From contig JANVCC010000021.1 in NCBI GenBank assembly GCA_025345505.1, positions 3,473,111 to 3,537,110 of the forward strand: DNA of 64,000 bases. Reading direction: 5' to 3'. A model generated the notes under the pieces. The model was not told the DNA's origin, made no database searches, and worked only from the letters and a program-made list of their open reading frames with translations. Positions 21,801 through 34,740 of this stretch are shown piece by piece (the stretch's first letter is position 1; each line of letters begins with the position of its first letter). The stretch is from Todiramphus chloris collaris (taxonomy: Eukaryota; Chordata; Aves; Coraciiformes; Alcedinidae). Both the position numbers and the translations under genes were made by a program.

Positions 21801-24800
21801 GTATGTAATGGGTTTTGTGGGCCACCAAGAGAACTGAGCTCCTGAAGAGCACCAGGGTTGTGGTTGCCTCAAGCTGCTCAGCCAGGTAACACGTGCCTGT
21901 GAATGACCCTTATGGCATTCCCAGGTTGTAGTCTTTCCTCCACAAGAAGCAAACCAGGCCCATTAGGAAGATTTACTCAGGAGAGTAGGTAGGGGAGGGG
22001 GAGATTACCTCTTGTCAGGACTACAGCAGGGGCTGCCTTGCTGTTTAATAGGCGGCATTGAGCAAAGCTCCAAACTTCAGGAGACGTGGAGGTGGTTTGA
22101 CTTCTACCATCTTTTATCCTGAGCTCCTTAATGCAGCGACGTGTTGGGGGATACCATTTGAGGATGCCATACTGAAAGGGGAAGATGTGAGAATAACCAC
22201 AAACCAGGAGACTGAATGTTCTGCCCGGCTGCTGAGACCCACGCGAAGCATCGTTTCAAATGGTCTTTGTTCTTGGTATTTGGCTAAGTGGGAAAACAGC
22301 TCCTTGTAATCTTGCTCTCTTCCTTGCCAATCATATCGCCCTGCTCAAGGCCTTTTGTAGAAATGTGGTCTCTGCAGGAAAGATAATGAGATCTATTTAA
22401 CCTTTTGGCAGAGCAGAAGCGATGGAAGTGCACAGTTAAGGGGAAAGAGCTTCAACTTGAAAAGAAGGCAGCTGCTAAACAAACCCAACCAGCCAGTTAA
22501 TATACATAGCAGAAGGAGGCAATATAATGGGAGAAAATAATTGGAGAGGGTGAATTCTCATCTGCCAAGGTTTGGGGCACTGTTGCTAAATGTACCATCA
22601 ATATTTTTGCAGCCTGTCAACAGTTAGTGTCAGATCAATGCTCGCTTTGAGAGAAGGGTCTCTCTCTCAGCTGTTGTGGGAGAAGTCAGAGGCAGTGAGG
22701 CCATAGACAGTGCTGAGGTTTTTATATGAGGTACTGTCCTGTGCCCGCTGTGAAAGCATCTCTGACTCATCCCACACTGCACCAGTGCCAGTGGGTGGGA
22801 GCAAAAATGTAACCCTGGGTCATAGATGGGGGCATGTGATTTGCTGGGAGTGGACAGTCACTCTGGAGCTTTTTTTTTGTGTCTGTCTGAGTGTAAGTGA
22901 ATCACTAGCAATAAAAAGGGTTATGTGAGCAGCCACCTTCGGTTCCTGGCAGCCTGCCCTGATCTGGGTAAGTCACCATTCTGAGTTTCCTTCACAACCT
23001 GACCTTTGTCAAGCCCTGCCAAACCTGGAGGGTGGCATCTTACAGCCACTTCACCCTCAGAGGGAGAGCCAGGTGTTGTGCAAGCAAGGCAAGGCCATGG
23101 AGGGGCAAGCTAAGCTGCCAGTTCTCCAGGTATTTAACCCAACCATGGTCAGGGACCTGAAGGTAGGCAGAGGTGTGGGCATGACTGCAGTAACAGGAGG
23201 TGAAATGAAGGAGTATCCTTTGAGTAGTCACACCGTGCCACGCCTGACCTGTTTTGGTCAGGTCCTCCTTTCTCAGGGCTCAGCCCAGCCTGCCTTTTCT
23301 TTGGGTCTGGCCCATCACCTCCCTTCCCAAATATTCTCAGATGAATATTTGGTTGGCCTTACTGCCAGGAGTAGTTTAACTTGGGTGAGATGATTCACTA
23401 TGGGTGTGTGCTTCCAGCTCTGCTGGATTGGTGTGCAGAGTAAGCACACGATGTTAAGCCATAAATTAGCATGACATCTGAACAAAAATATGGGTTTTTA
23501 TAGAGTTCATGAAGAAAGTAGCTCTGATCTACATTAATTCCCATGAAAGTTAAGGTGTACTTTTTATTTCTATATTATAAACTCAAAGTTCACAGGAATT
23601 TGTCATTATTCCTTGGGAATCTAGGGAAGTTCCCTACTTCCCAGGCTGTATAGCAAGGGGAAATGAGAAACCTCAGTAGTCAGTTTGGACTAGCTCTTGT
23701 TTTGTGAAGGGGAGGAAAAAAAATGCACCATTATATGAACCTTTTGCTGCGTATTTGTTGGGATCAGATCCTGTCTGAAGAAACTTCGCTGTCACTGAGA
23801 TCAAAGGGGGATTCTTTTCCCTTCTCCATTCTTTTAAATCACTGCATTGCTAAAACTAATCTATTCCCTGTCAATTGTTTGGAAGGCAGTTGAACTCATT
23901 TCTCATTACAGCCCATGATGAATCACTGCTCATTTCAAGCTCATTTAGCTAATTCAGTCATCAAAGGATTGCAGGAGGCATCAAGTATTTTATTGATGCA
24001 TTTAGCTCTTCACAGAATTATGAAAAGTACTGAACTTCTTAGGTCTGTCCATGTGCAGATGCAGGGAGAGGCTTCATTCCCTTCCATGGAAGGCAGAACC
24101 ATTAAAAAAAGGATATCCAAGCAGTGAGAGACTCTCTGTAGGCTTGTGTGGGAGACTGATGATCTGACTTTTTTTTTTCCTCATAGAATGTATTAAAACT
24201 TTCATCTCTTGACACCATGCCAATTTTTTTCAGGACTTCACCAGATTAATTTTCATTCACGGAGCTGACTGAAGGAATTGAGGTCTAATGAAAAATGGCA
24301 GGAAAAATATCAAAGAATTATTTTGGAGGTTGTTTCTGTTCACCACTTCAAATGCCAAATAAGCAAGGAATTGTATAATGTAGGGCAGAACAGTCCCTGT
24401 AACAGATGTTAATGGACAATTAATGAGATTGAATGTAGTTATGCATATTTGTAAGCCTCTGGTTCAATGCGAAGTCGTATTTCTTCTAGTAGATTGAACA
24501 GCTTAAACCCAAAGATGCTCCTTGGGGATGCAAAAGTTACAGCCTTTGCTACTGAGAGCAAGTCTTGATTTTCCACACAGCTGTTGCCTAACCCCAGAGT
24601 GACACTGACTCCTGCTATGACATGTGTCATTCTGATCCCGCTCCCCTAAATACCCATGGGAGTACTTTCAGTTCCAAGGAGGGCAGCAGAGCCAGCTACT
24701 GAACGTTTCTTCTTGCCTGCTTGCAGTTTATCCGTCTGTGAAATAGTACAGACTGTCTGGGGGTGTTGGGAAACTTCATTAAATATCTGCCCGTATGCAG

Positions 24801-24985
24801 ATGGTTTCTGTTATGTAAAGCTGAAAGTAGGGATGTCCTGGATCCTTCAACTTGGCTGTGGTTTAGTTGTTCCTGGCCTCAAGTGCTTAGAGGAACCATT
24901 GTGAGGGCCACCTCTATGGCAGGAGAAGACCATCAACAGACACTTGCAAGCACCACAGGCATCAACTGGTGTCAAGTAAAAGGGT
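21801..24985. other. Intergenic, no gene seen
   Basis: About 3.2 kb with only short open frames of no recognisable family and no clear CR1. Confidence 0.4.
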
Positions 24986-24989
24986 GATA

Positions 24990-25257
24990 AGTAGATGGGG
25001 CCCTGTGATAGGATGAGAGGTAATGGTAGCAAGGTGAAACACAGGAAGTTCCACCTCAACATGAGGAAAAACGTCGTCACTGTGAGAGTGCCAGAGCCTG
25101 GCCCAGGCTGCCCAGAGAGGCTGTGGAGTCTCCTTCTCTGGAGACTTTCAGGACCCACCTGGATCTGTTCCTGTGTGGGCTGCCCTGGGTGTTCCTGCAT
25201 TAGTAGGGCAGGTTGGACTCCAGAGGTCCCTTCCAACCCCTACTATTCTATAATTCA
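24990..25257 (+). mobile_element. CR1 LINE 3' end (sense)
   Basis: Reads GATGGGGCCCTGTGATAGGA, then the conserved CR1 segment coding for HRKFHLNMRKNVV, followed by GCCCAGAGAGGCTGTGGAGTC. It ends with GGTCCCTTCCAACCCCTACT and ATTCTATAATTCAG at about 25255. Short, strongly 5'-truncated copy. Confidence 0.88.
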
Positions 25258-26558
25258 GTATGAACTATTTTCTTTAGCATGAAAGTGCTGGTGGTAAAAG
25301 GTTTTAAAGTTTGATGGGATGAAGCAAGAACAGGAGAATACGCAAATTGTGGAGTTGTGTTTCCCATCTGGTAAGGTCCCCAAACTACTTCATTTAAAGT
25401 GTATTCCCTCTGATTATATCTAGCTAGCAAAGTTAATGGTGCTGGGGAATGGGATATGAACCAGATCCTGGGGCGTGAACCAATTCCAGATCAAAAAGCT
25501 GATCCTGGATCTACTTAAAGAAGTTTCTTGTTTTCCTTCTCTACCCTGAGAAGAAGGGGAGAGCCCTTGAGACAGTGGAAGAGATGAAGGGCAAAAAGCA
25601 CAGGTGGGTAGAAAGGGATTCAGATGGGAGGCTTCAATGAGAAACCTGCCCATCACTAGAGAAGAAGGGTAGATGTGAGGGAGATAATAAAGAAGAATTT
25701 GAGAGCTTGCATTATGTTGAAGATTCAGGGATATCTGGTGTTGAGATACACTGGGAAAAACACTGTTCTCAAAGGATGGGCTTCATGTATGTAGCTGGAG
25801 ACTGCCCACTGAGGATAGCAGGGTGGGTGAGAGCATTAAATCGCAGACCAAGAGGAGAATTTTGGTACAGACTTATGAAAGCTTCATCCCTGACTTCAGT
25901 GTATAGGAATTAAAAAGTCAGACAAACATAGATGCTCTGATCCATACAGAAATGTCAGAGGGTAGACTGCAAGTTAAGTGCCACCATTCATGGAAGCAGT
26001 CATCAGGCAGGTTTTCCACGAGTAAAATTGATCAGTAAAGACATTGTGCATAATTCAAGCCAGGGAAAGATACTGCTGTATTATTTTCATGCTGAAATTA
26101 TTTTCTCTGAAAGAGATGTGAGGGCTATTTTTATGTCATCACTAGCTTACCCGTAGCAGCCCCACTTTGAATGCAGACAGGAAAGGGAGGAAGAGAGATA
26201 AAACATCTCTTTGTCCTTTTGCTAACTAGTGGCTGAGACTTAAGGCCTTACAACCCCAGAGTGCTCCTGATGAGACAACGGTGATCAAGAGCACCTCTAC
26301 AAGACACAGAAACCCCTGTCCTCCACCTCTCCTGGTGGGAGGATAACCAGCAAGCACAGGGACATCTTCCTAGCTGAAACACTGGTGTGCTTTCATCGCT
26401 CTGGGCTTCAACCAGGGGAAAATCTTCAACATCGAATCCACATCGGCCGTGAACTGTCACTCCGAGTCTGTGTGGAGCACATGGGATTTCCTAAGGAAGT
26501 CACGCAAGAAAGCAGGCCCTGGGTTTGTACGCCATGCACCTTGTCCTGAAACGCAGAT
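25258..26558. other. Intergenic, no gene seen
   Basis: About 1.3 kb without recognisable genes or repeats; only short open frames without domains. Confidence 0.4.
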
Positions 26559-27745
26559 CACAAAATCACGGAGTGGTAGAGGTTGGAATCACAGAATTAC
26601 TGAGGCTGGAAAAGACCTCTGAGATCATCAAGTCCAGCCTATGACCCAACACCACCACACTGGCCAGACCATGGCACTCAGTGCCACATCCAGCCTTTCT
26701 TTGAACACCTCCAGGGACGGTGACTCCACCACCTCCCTGGGCAGCCCATTCCACTGTCTGATCGCCCTCTCTGTCAGGAGGTGCTTCCTGATACCCAACC
26801 CAAACCTCCCCTGGAGCAGCTCCAGGCCATGCCCTCTCCTCCTGTCACTGGTTGTGTGGGAGAAGAGCCCGACCCCCACCTGACTCCATCCTCCCTTCAG
26901 GGAGCTGTAGAGAGCAACAAGGTCCCCCCTGAGTCTCCTCCAGGCTGAACAACCCCAGCTCCCTCAGCCTCTCCTCACCAGACTTTCCCTCCAGTCCCTT
27001 CCCCAGCCTCGTTGTCTCCTCTGGCCCCGCTCCAGCACCTCAGTGTCCTTCTGGAATGAGGGGCCCAGAACTGTGCCCAGTACTCGAGGTGAGACCTCAC
27101 CAGTGCCGAGCACAGGGGGAGAATCCCATCCCTAGTCCTGCTGGCCACACCATTCCTGACCCAGGCCAGGATGCCATTGTCCTTCCGGGCCACCTGAGCA
27201 CACTGCTGGCTCACGTTCACCCGGCTGTCCCCCAGCACTCCCCGGTCTCTCTCTGGGGCCTCTCTCCAACCACTCCTGCCCCGGGCTGTAGCCCTGCATG
27301 GGGTTATGGTGGCCAAGGTGCAGGGCCCTGCACTTGGTCCTGTTGAACTCCATACCATTGGCCTCGGCCCATCGACCCAGCCTGTCCAGGTCCCTCTGCA
27401 GCATCCTCCTGCCCTCCGGCAGATCGACGCTCCCTCCCAGTTTGGTGTCATCCGCAAATTCCCTGAGGATAGCCTCAATCCCCACAGCCAGGTCATCAAT
27501 AAAGATGTTGAACAGGACTGGGCCCAGTACCAATCCCTGGGGTACACCACTGGTCACCGGACGCCAAGGGGATACAGCACCGTTCAGCACCACTCTCTGA
27601 ACCCACCACCCAACCAGTTTTTAACCCAGTGAAGGGTGGACGTGTCCAAGCCATGGACTGCCAGCTTTTCCGGGAGGATGCTGTGGGAGAAGGGACCTCC
27701 AAAGATCATCGAGTCCAACCCCCCTGCCAGAGCAGACCAAAACTA
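26559..27745 (-). mobile_element. Nested CR1: inner copy with RT fragment inside an older CR1 3' end
   Basis: An outer antisense CR1 3' end starts at about 26559 (ATCACGGAGTGGTAGAGGTT), stops at about 26585, and resumes at about 27690 with GGGACCTCCAAAGATCATCG and GTCCAACCCCCCTGCC. Between the halves is a second antisense CR1, 26587 to about 27690. On the minus strand it codes for a reverse-transcriptase C-terminal part: [20 protein letters not shown] and then FADDTKLGG, the RT catalytic box. Later segments include [24 protein letters not shown] and [20 protein letters not shown]. Several frameshifts break the frame. The inner copy is about 1.1 kb, longer than most here, and looks relatively young. 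Confidence 0.88.
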
Positions 27746-28455
27746 GGGCAGATCACTTGGTGGCCTGGAGATCCAGGCACTTGGCTGGATACACACATTG
27801 CTTTGTTTACAAAGCAGGCAGAGAGAAATCGAGTTTTCTGTAGACTGAACTTCCATCCATAGAGGTTCCCTCAAAAGGCCAAGCAATTTCCACCCCCCCG
27901 GTGCAAACAACCCCTTGGAGGTGCTGTCAGTACTGGTGGATTTTACACCATTGCCCCACTAAAATGGGAACATGTGCAAACCAGAGCTTGCCATGCCCTG
28001 GTGATGGTGTGGCAGCCAGTACAGATGGGATCCTTGCCAAGGGCTAAGCAGGATGGGTGCTCAGGCCCACCAGGATCCAGGGACTGCTTGAAGCCACCAG
28101 ATCACCCCCAGCTTTGCTGTCAGTGAGACAAAAAAACCTTACCTGGAGCAAAGCTGCCCACCCTCAGATGATGGTTAAAAAATTATGGGAAGAGGCAGCA
28201 TAGCGTGGAAATTGTGGGAATGGTCTGGGTTTCATGGGGAATGGGGGCCAGATCTTCCATATACCCCAGGAGAGGACTCCCAGACTTCTCTGGTATACGT
28301 TGCTCTGTGTTTCAGGGAGGATATGCTCATGGACAAGGCTTGGAAATGGGATAAGCTGCTTCCTTTACGGCTGAGGCAGCTTTTCCTTACATAAATAACA
28401 TGCCTTGCCAGGCTTCATATTTCTCACCAGGAAAATTAATATTTGTGTTTACTAA
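27746..28455. other. Intergenic, no gene seen
   Basis: About 0.7 kb between CR1 insertions. The left edge may include a little more of the outer CR1. Nothing else is recognised. Confidence 0.35.
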
Positions 28456-29160
28456 CCATATAGAACCATAGAATGCCATGGGTTGGAAGGGACCTCCAGA
28501 GGTCATCTAGTCCAACCCCCCTGCAGTAAGCAGGGACATCCTCAACTAGATCAGGTTGCTCAGAGCCCCATCCAACCTGACCTTGAATGGTTTCAGGGAT
28601 GGGGCATCTACCACTTCTCTGGGCAACCTGTTCCAGTGTTTCACCACCTTCATTGTAAAAACTTTCTTCCTTATATCTAGTAGACTAGAATCTATCCTCT
28701 TTTGGCTTAAAACCACTACTCCTTGTCCTGTTGCAACTGGCCCCACTAAAAAGCTTATCCCCTGGAGAAAGTCACACAGGAACACACCCAAGTGAGTTTT
28801 GAATGTCTCCAGAGAAGGAGACTCCACCACCTCTCTGAGCAGCCTGTTCCAGTGCTCCGTCACCCTAAAAGAAGTTCCTCCTTATGTTGAGATGGAACCT
28901 CCTATGTTCAAGTTTGTGTCTGTTACCCCTTCTCCTGTCACTGGGCACCACTAAAAAAAGGGCTAGTCCTGTCCTCCTGACACCCATCCTTTTAGTATTA
29001 TAAGCATTGATAAGATTGCCTCTCAACCTTCTCTGGTCCAGACTAAGCTCACCCAACTCCCTCATCCTTTCCTCATAAGAGAGACATTCTAGTCCACTAA
29101 TCATCTTCACAGCTCTTTGCTGTACCCTCTCCAGCAGTTCCCTGTCCTTCTTGTCCTTCT
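28456..29160 (-). mobile_element. Composite of two antisense CR1 copies
   Basis: The first copy starts at about 28460 with ATAGAACCATAGAATGCCAT and extends to about 28765. The second continues to about 29160 and lacks its 3' terminus. On the minus strand the same CR1 region appears twice: [18 protein letters not shown] from the first copy and [18 protein letters not shown] from the second, with different flanking sequence. This suggests that one subfamily inserted into the 3' part of an older copy of another. Confidence 0.85.
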
Positions 29161-32100
29161 TTGATTGATTTCATTGTGATACAGCTGCCTTTTTTCATTA
29201 AATATACCTAATGAAGCGCTACACAAGACAAAAAAGAAATTTTTTCTAGCCCAGAAAGCAGTTGAGAGTTTGTTATCGCTGGCTGAGGACTGGAACAAGC
29301 TGATGCTCTTTAGGACACTTCTCCATAGGACACTTCTCCATTCAAGGGCTTGAGACATCCTGGAGTTTTTTTAAGAGAGGCAGGAAGGATGAGAAACTTC
29401 TCCAGTACCACCCTTCCCAAGCGTGCCAGGCACTAAGGAAATGCAGTTGTGCACAAGATGGCACTGTTGGCCGCAAAAAAAGGACTTTTTCCTGCCTTGC
29501 TTGCTACAGTCTGCCTGGCTGCTTTCAGAGGGAATGCTGGTTCCAGTGAAATACCGACGGCAGCACTTGAGAGGCTCAGTTCTGCTGTGCGCAGGGTTGG
29601 CATCCCTGTGAATACCATCCAGTGAGATCTGCACACCAGCCGTATGTGCACATACATCCCACTGCAGGTGTGTGGAAATCTGTCCCCCAGGTTTCTAACA
29701 GCTTTAGCTGCTTGGGTTTCCTGCCTTCTGACCTGACTATTATTGCAGGTAAACGTGGTGTCTGTAACATTCACTTCACAAGGCTGTGTTTCAGGAAGAA
29801 TGAATCTGTCACCCTGTTGGTCATGACAGCTGGCTTCTGATTCACCCATCACCATGGCTCCAGGCATCTCGTCCACGAAAACATCACATCTAACTCAGTC
29901 ACCAGAAAGAACTTGGATCCAAGTCCAGTGAAGGCTGAGGAACGGGCTTGGTCTGTCTGTGACAGAGCAGACCCATCCCAGTGCATGAGATCTGTGAAAG
30001 TCTTTCCAGGACTGAATGCCAGTTCCTGTCTGAGGTAACATCATTTCCATGCCTTCCTCTAGGATGGTCGACTTCTCTTTTGGAGGAATGCCTACATAAA
30101 TAGATCTCTTTTACTGGGTGAGCTGCATGGGTTAAGCATAAGGACTCTCCTGATTTTGAGAGCAGAGAGCACCCTGGACCAGGAGCAAACACCTCTAGAC
30201 TGACTAAAGTGTATTGAGTGAAGCAGCTGAGGGTTCATATCTGTCAGTGGTGTTAAAAAAGACCAAGATACTTAAAAAAACAACAAAAAACCTTTGTATA
30301 GGATACTGTATTGGTTTGGAAGGAGAACATAGACAAAATATTACCCCAAATTGATTATGCAAATAAGCAAGAGTCCCTTAACAGATCTTTGATTTTTCTG
30401 AGCAGACACAGTAAAGTCCTGGCTTGGCACTGCAGGTTCCAGTTTGGGTGGGTGGCTGCCACACCAGTAGACAGACAGCCTGGGAAGAGGCTCCCATGCC
30501 ACAGTTCCTGTGGACATCTGACTCCCCGGTATCCACTACTGCGGAACAGCAGAGCCCAGTCAGGCTCCTCATAGCTGAGCCATATGCGAGGAGGCTGCCA
30601 CACAGCTGCCTCTCCCCGTTGCAGCTCTGCTCCCCTGCTTAGCCATGCAGGGGCACTGGAGAGGGTTCTTCAGGAGAGCAGCAGAACTTGCCATCTCCAC
30701 TAGCAGAAGTTAATTTCTAGACCTGGTGAGCACACAACAAGGCACAGTCCTGTGTGCTGCTGAGTAACGGAGTCGTGCATCCCTCACCTGAATGAACAGC
30801 GGTGCATAATCCATCGAGGAGCTTTTCAATGCCTAGCAGGCACTGAGCAGACTAGGAGGGCTTTTAGCTCTAATGTGATATTTCTTATAGGGCTCTTGTC
30901 CCAACTCTCTACTACAAGTGGTGATCCAGCTCATCTTCATGGCTTCACTTTCCTCTTTTCTTTCCGAAGCCACATTTGTATATAACAGTACTGCTTGGAT
31001 ACTGTGTTCACGGAGGAAGGAACTATGCAGGTTGACTTTTTTTTATGGCCAAAACCCCCTCAACCTCACCATCAGGTATGATGATAAGGAAGGCAATATA
31101 AATCTGGACAGACCTGGACACACTGAGAAATGGACAAAGAGGACTTGCCTAGAACTACTGGAGCACACAGCATCCGATCTATCCATTAATGAGAGTGTCA
31201 GGGTGGACATTTCTCCTGCCATTCAAGGAGGATGTGTGGTCTCTCAAGTCTTAGGATCTGTATGTTGTGCTTTGCAAAGCTGGAGTGCTGTTCTGTGAGA
31301 TTTCAGGATCCTGTGTCTTGATGGTCTGCTTGTTAGTTGGAATGTGGATAGTTATTCAGAAAGAACAGCAACAACAACAACAAAATCAACCAGGCAACAC
31401 GTGAAGTTCCTTGAGATGAACTGGCCTCTGGGCAGTTTGTCCTCTCTCTCAGAGCCCTGTCCAGGTGGGATTCTGCAGTTTAGTTCTCTAATCTGCCCTG
31501 GGCACAATCCACAATTTGTGCTTTTCATACGGAGCAGAAGGGCTCTCCAAGGGCATGGGTGTGCATGGTTGGCCAGGAAATTTCTGGGTTCGGGTACATG
31601 CAGTGCCCATAGGAGTTTGCTGCCTATGCCTATGGGCAGAGCACCCCGTACATCTCTATTCCTGTATGTGACTGACATTCCGTTATTAGAACCTCCATAG
31701 AGCTTTTCAAACCTTAAATAACCCAGCCTGATAATCACTCTGGGAGGTAATTAAGCCGCCTGGTTATCAACCGTGGAACTGAAATGTGGAGTGGGGATCT
31801 AGATTTTGGATGAGATATCCGTTTCTTTTGCAGGCCAGGTCACAAAACAGGAATACAAGGGGTGCAGACCAGGATTCCTGCTTCTGTCATGGCTCGTAAC
31901 CAACACTTGAGTTACACATTTAGGAAGCTCTGTTTTCCCATCCCTGTTCTCAGAACACGTTCCCATAAGACAGAATTGCAACACACCTTGTTTGAATGAA
32001 GAGAATGAAAAGAACAGGATGTCTTAAAAAAAATCTAAACTCCACCTAGATCATGGTAATTTGGAGAACACCACAGGCATGTTTCTGTGTCTCAACGTAG

Positions 32101-32950
32101 CACCAGTGTCTCTCTTTGTATCAGATTTTAGCCTAATCTGTGATGGACTGAACTTTTTCTTTTTTTTTTCCTTCTTTTTACCATGGCAACCTCACTATGG
32201 TGATTTCAGGGCTAGGGAGCTTTATATTTATCTTGACCAGCGTGAAGAAGTCTGAGCCTCATTAACCGAGGAAGATGGATAGATAGCATATGGAACACAC
32301 CGTACAGGAGATGGCACTTCCCTTCCCAGGGCAACTGGGTCATTCGTATTATCTGCATGAGCTGTAAGTTTCCTTTTGGAAATACTGAGTTACTAACTGT
32401 TCTCTCTGTCCCAAGGGAAGAAAATCCAGACAAATGGCTTCAGAGAAACCTTGCATCTTTAAGGGAAGATACCTCCTGGAACAATAATTAATGCTGGTGG
32501 GATTCTTTTTTTCATTTTTTTTTTTTGAGGAACTTGGAAAGAATTCAGTATCACCAGAGGGCATTAACAGTGAGCCTAGCAGAGGACAGAGGAAGATAAA
32601 GAGGGGAAAAAACAGCTATCACAAAACAGTGATCCTATTAAAATGACACTGAAGAATTCTATTAGTGCTCTTTGCCCCCGTGCTTGCCTGCCTTCGAAGA
32701 TTCGAGGCAAAACACAGTCAGACAAAGCCTACTAATAATCTCTCCTAAAGATGACATTCACACATTGCAGAGGGACACACGGGGCTCTGGGCTGACCACA
32801 TCAGGAGCCTGATGGCAGCAAAGCTGCGTCTGGCTGTGGGTGGCAGCCACTCCACGCTGCCATGGAGTGAAGGGGGAGTGCCATGGGAAGGGGGTGGTGG
32901 GGCAGACCTGTACTGGGGTCACTCACCCACCCAGAGGCTCAGCAGCTCTG
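29161..32950. other. Intergenic, no gene seen
   Basis: About 3.8 kb with moderate base composition. The short open frames on both strands show no known domain. Nothing assignable. Confidence 0.4.
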
Positions 32951-32954
32951 CCTG

Positions 32955-33530
32955 CTTTCCTCTGGACTCAGCTTTGGTGAGGCTGCACCTCAAATACCGT
33001 GTCCAGTTTTGGGCCCCTCTCTACAAGAAGGACATTGAGGTGCTGGAGAGGGTCCAGAGGTGGCTACAAAGCTAGGAAAGGGTTTGGAGCATGTCTCTTA
33101 TGAGGAGAGGCTGAGGGAGCTGGGGCTGTGTAGCCTTGAGAAGAGAAGGCTGAGGGGAGACCTTATTGCCCTCTACAGCTACCTGAAGGGAAGCTGTAGC
33201 GAGGTGGGAGTTGGTTTGTTCTCCCTGGTGACAAGGGACAGAACAAGAGGCAATGGCCTGAAGTTGACCCAGGGGAGGTTCAGGCTGGATCTCAGGAAGC
33301 ATTTCTTTCCAGAAAGGGTTGTCAGTCACTGGAAGGGGCTGCCCAGGGAGGTGGTGGAGTCCCCATCCCTGGAGGTGTTGAAGAGGTGGTTGGGTGTTGT
33401 GCTTAGGGACATGGCTTAGTGGGTTTTGATAGGTCTGAGAGTAAGGTTGGACTTGATGATCTCAAAGGTCTCTTCCAGCCAAAACTATTCTATGATCCTA
33501 TTCTGTGATCCTGTTCTATGATTCCATGAT
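32955..33530 (+). mobile_element. CR1 LINE 3' end (sense)
   Basis: Sense CR1 tail: the minor-frame protein pieces [20 protein letters not shown] and VLERVQRW continue after a frameshift near 33060 into [40 protein letters not shown] and [19 protein letters not shown]. It ends with repeated TTCTATGATCC-like units up to about 33528. One of the better preserved tails in the window. Confidence 0.93.
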
Positions 33531-34295
33531 AAGCAGGGATGATCTATGGGAAGAGCAGCAGCAGTACCATGTCTCTGCAGGAAAGGAGGCTGTTGTCATG
33601 CAGGCTTTATAAGAGGACTCTCAAGTGCTGGGCAAGAGAAGCTGACTTCATCGTCACTACACCCCTGCTGAAACACTTTACTATGCTGCTACCCAAGGGC
33701 ATCCAGTAAAACCTCATCCATAATTAAATATGATTGTTTGAGCTTTGGGTGTGTTGAACCTTCTTGTTGGTGAGGGATCACTAGAAGCAGACAAGTATAG
33801 GGGAAGAAAAGCTAGATCCTAAGCTAGACTTTTTAAAAGTAAAGTAACTACTTGCTTAGATGTGCTGCTTAGTTTGGTACTGTGGGCTCTATCACAGGGT
33901 TCCCCAAAACAGTGGTGATTTTGGGAGCCACGCAAGTTGAGCCTAAAGCTCTCCCCTCAAGATCACGGGGAAAATGAAAGATCTTTTTCCCCACTAGCAG
34001 CTAAACCTTCTTATTTTCACTACCTGAACTTGTTCTGCCAGTACGATTCAGGGAATGTCTGCTTAGGCAGGAGTATCTAGTGCACTGCTCACAGGAATAA
34101 GAATATATTATTTTCTTAGATACATTCAAAATAAGTTTGGAATATTATTAATTTCTCCCTCTCCCATTTTGTATTTTTAGTAAGAAAACCTATTCCGAGC
34201 AGGAGCAAAGGGATGGTTTACTGTAGAAAAGCAGGTTCTCTTTTACCTTTGGAAATTATTAAACGTAGCACAGAAAACTCCTACACCACCTTGTC
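33531..34295. other. Intergenic, no gene seen
   Basis: About 0.8 kb, AT-rich, with no recognisable feature. Confidence 0.35.
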
Positions 34296-34299
34296 TGCT

Positions 34300-34740
34300 T
34301 TACTCGGCAGAGGTGAAGTCTCAGCTGGAGTACTCCGTGTGGTGTTGGGTGCCACATTCCCATAGAGGTCTGGACCAGATGGATTGAATCCAGAAGGGAG
34401 CTGCAGGAAGGCTCAGAGGGCTGGAAATCACGACCTACCAGGAAGAATGACTGCATTGGTGTTTCTTTACTTAAAGAAAAGAAGATTAAGGATGGGGGAA
34501 GGGAGAATGATAATATTCCTCAAATATGCAAAACACTGCTGCTGAGAGAAGAGGAAAAAATTTCTTTTCCCTAGTGGAAAGAAAAGGAAATAATGGGTTC
34601 AAATTGCAGCAAGAATAACTGAAGTTAAGCATTATGAAAAAGCTTTCTAACAGGAAAAAAAAGAAAGAAGGACCGGACAGGATTGTCTGAAGAGACATGT
34701 TACAGACCCAATTGGGAGTCTCTAAAAGCAAATTAATAAC
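34300..34740 (+). mobile_element. Old, diverged CR1 fragment (sense)
   Basis: Weak but ordered CR1 similarity: CAGCTGGAGTACTCCGTGTG, GGGTGCCACATTCC, then AAGGGAGAATGATAATATTC, CAAATATGCAAAACACTGCT and GGGTTCAAATTGCAGCAAGA. This order of landmarks matches an older CR1 subfamily. Divergence is high and edges are approximate. Confidence 0.6.

Noticed and set aside
27056-27632. Plus-strand frames across the CR1 at 26.6-27.7 kb
   Set aside because: They are antisense to CR1 ORF2; the minus strand shows the RT motifs.
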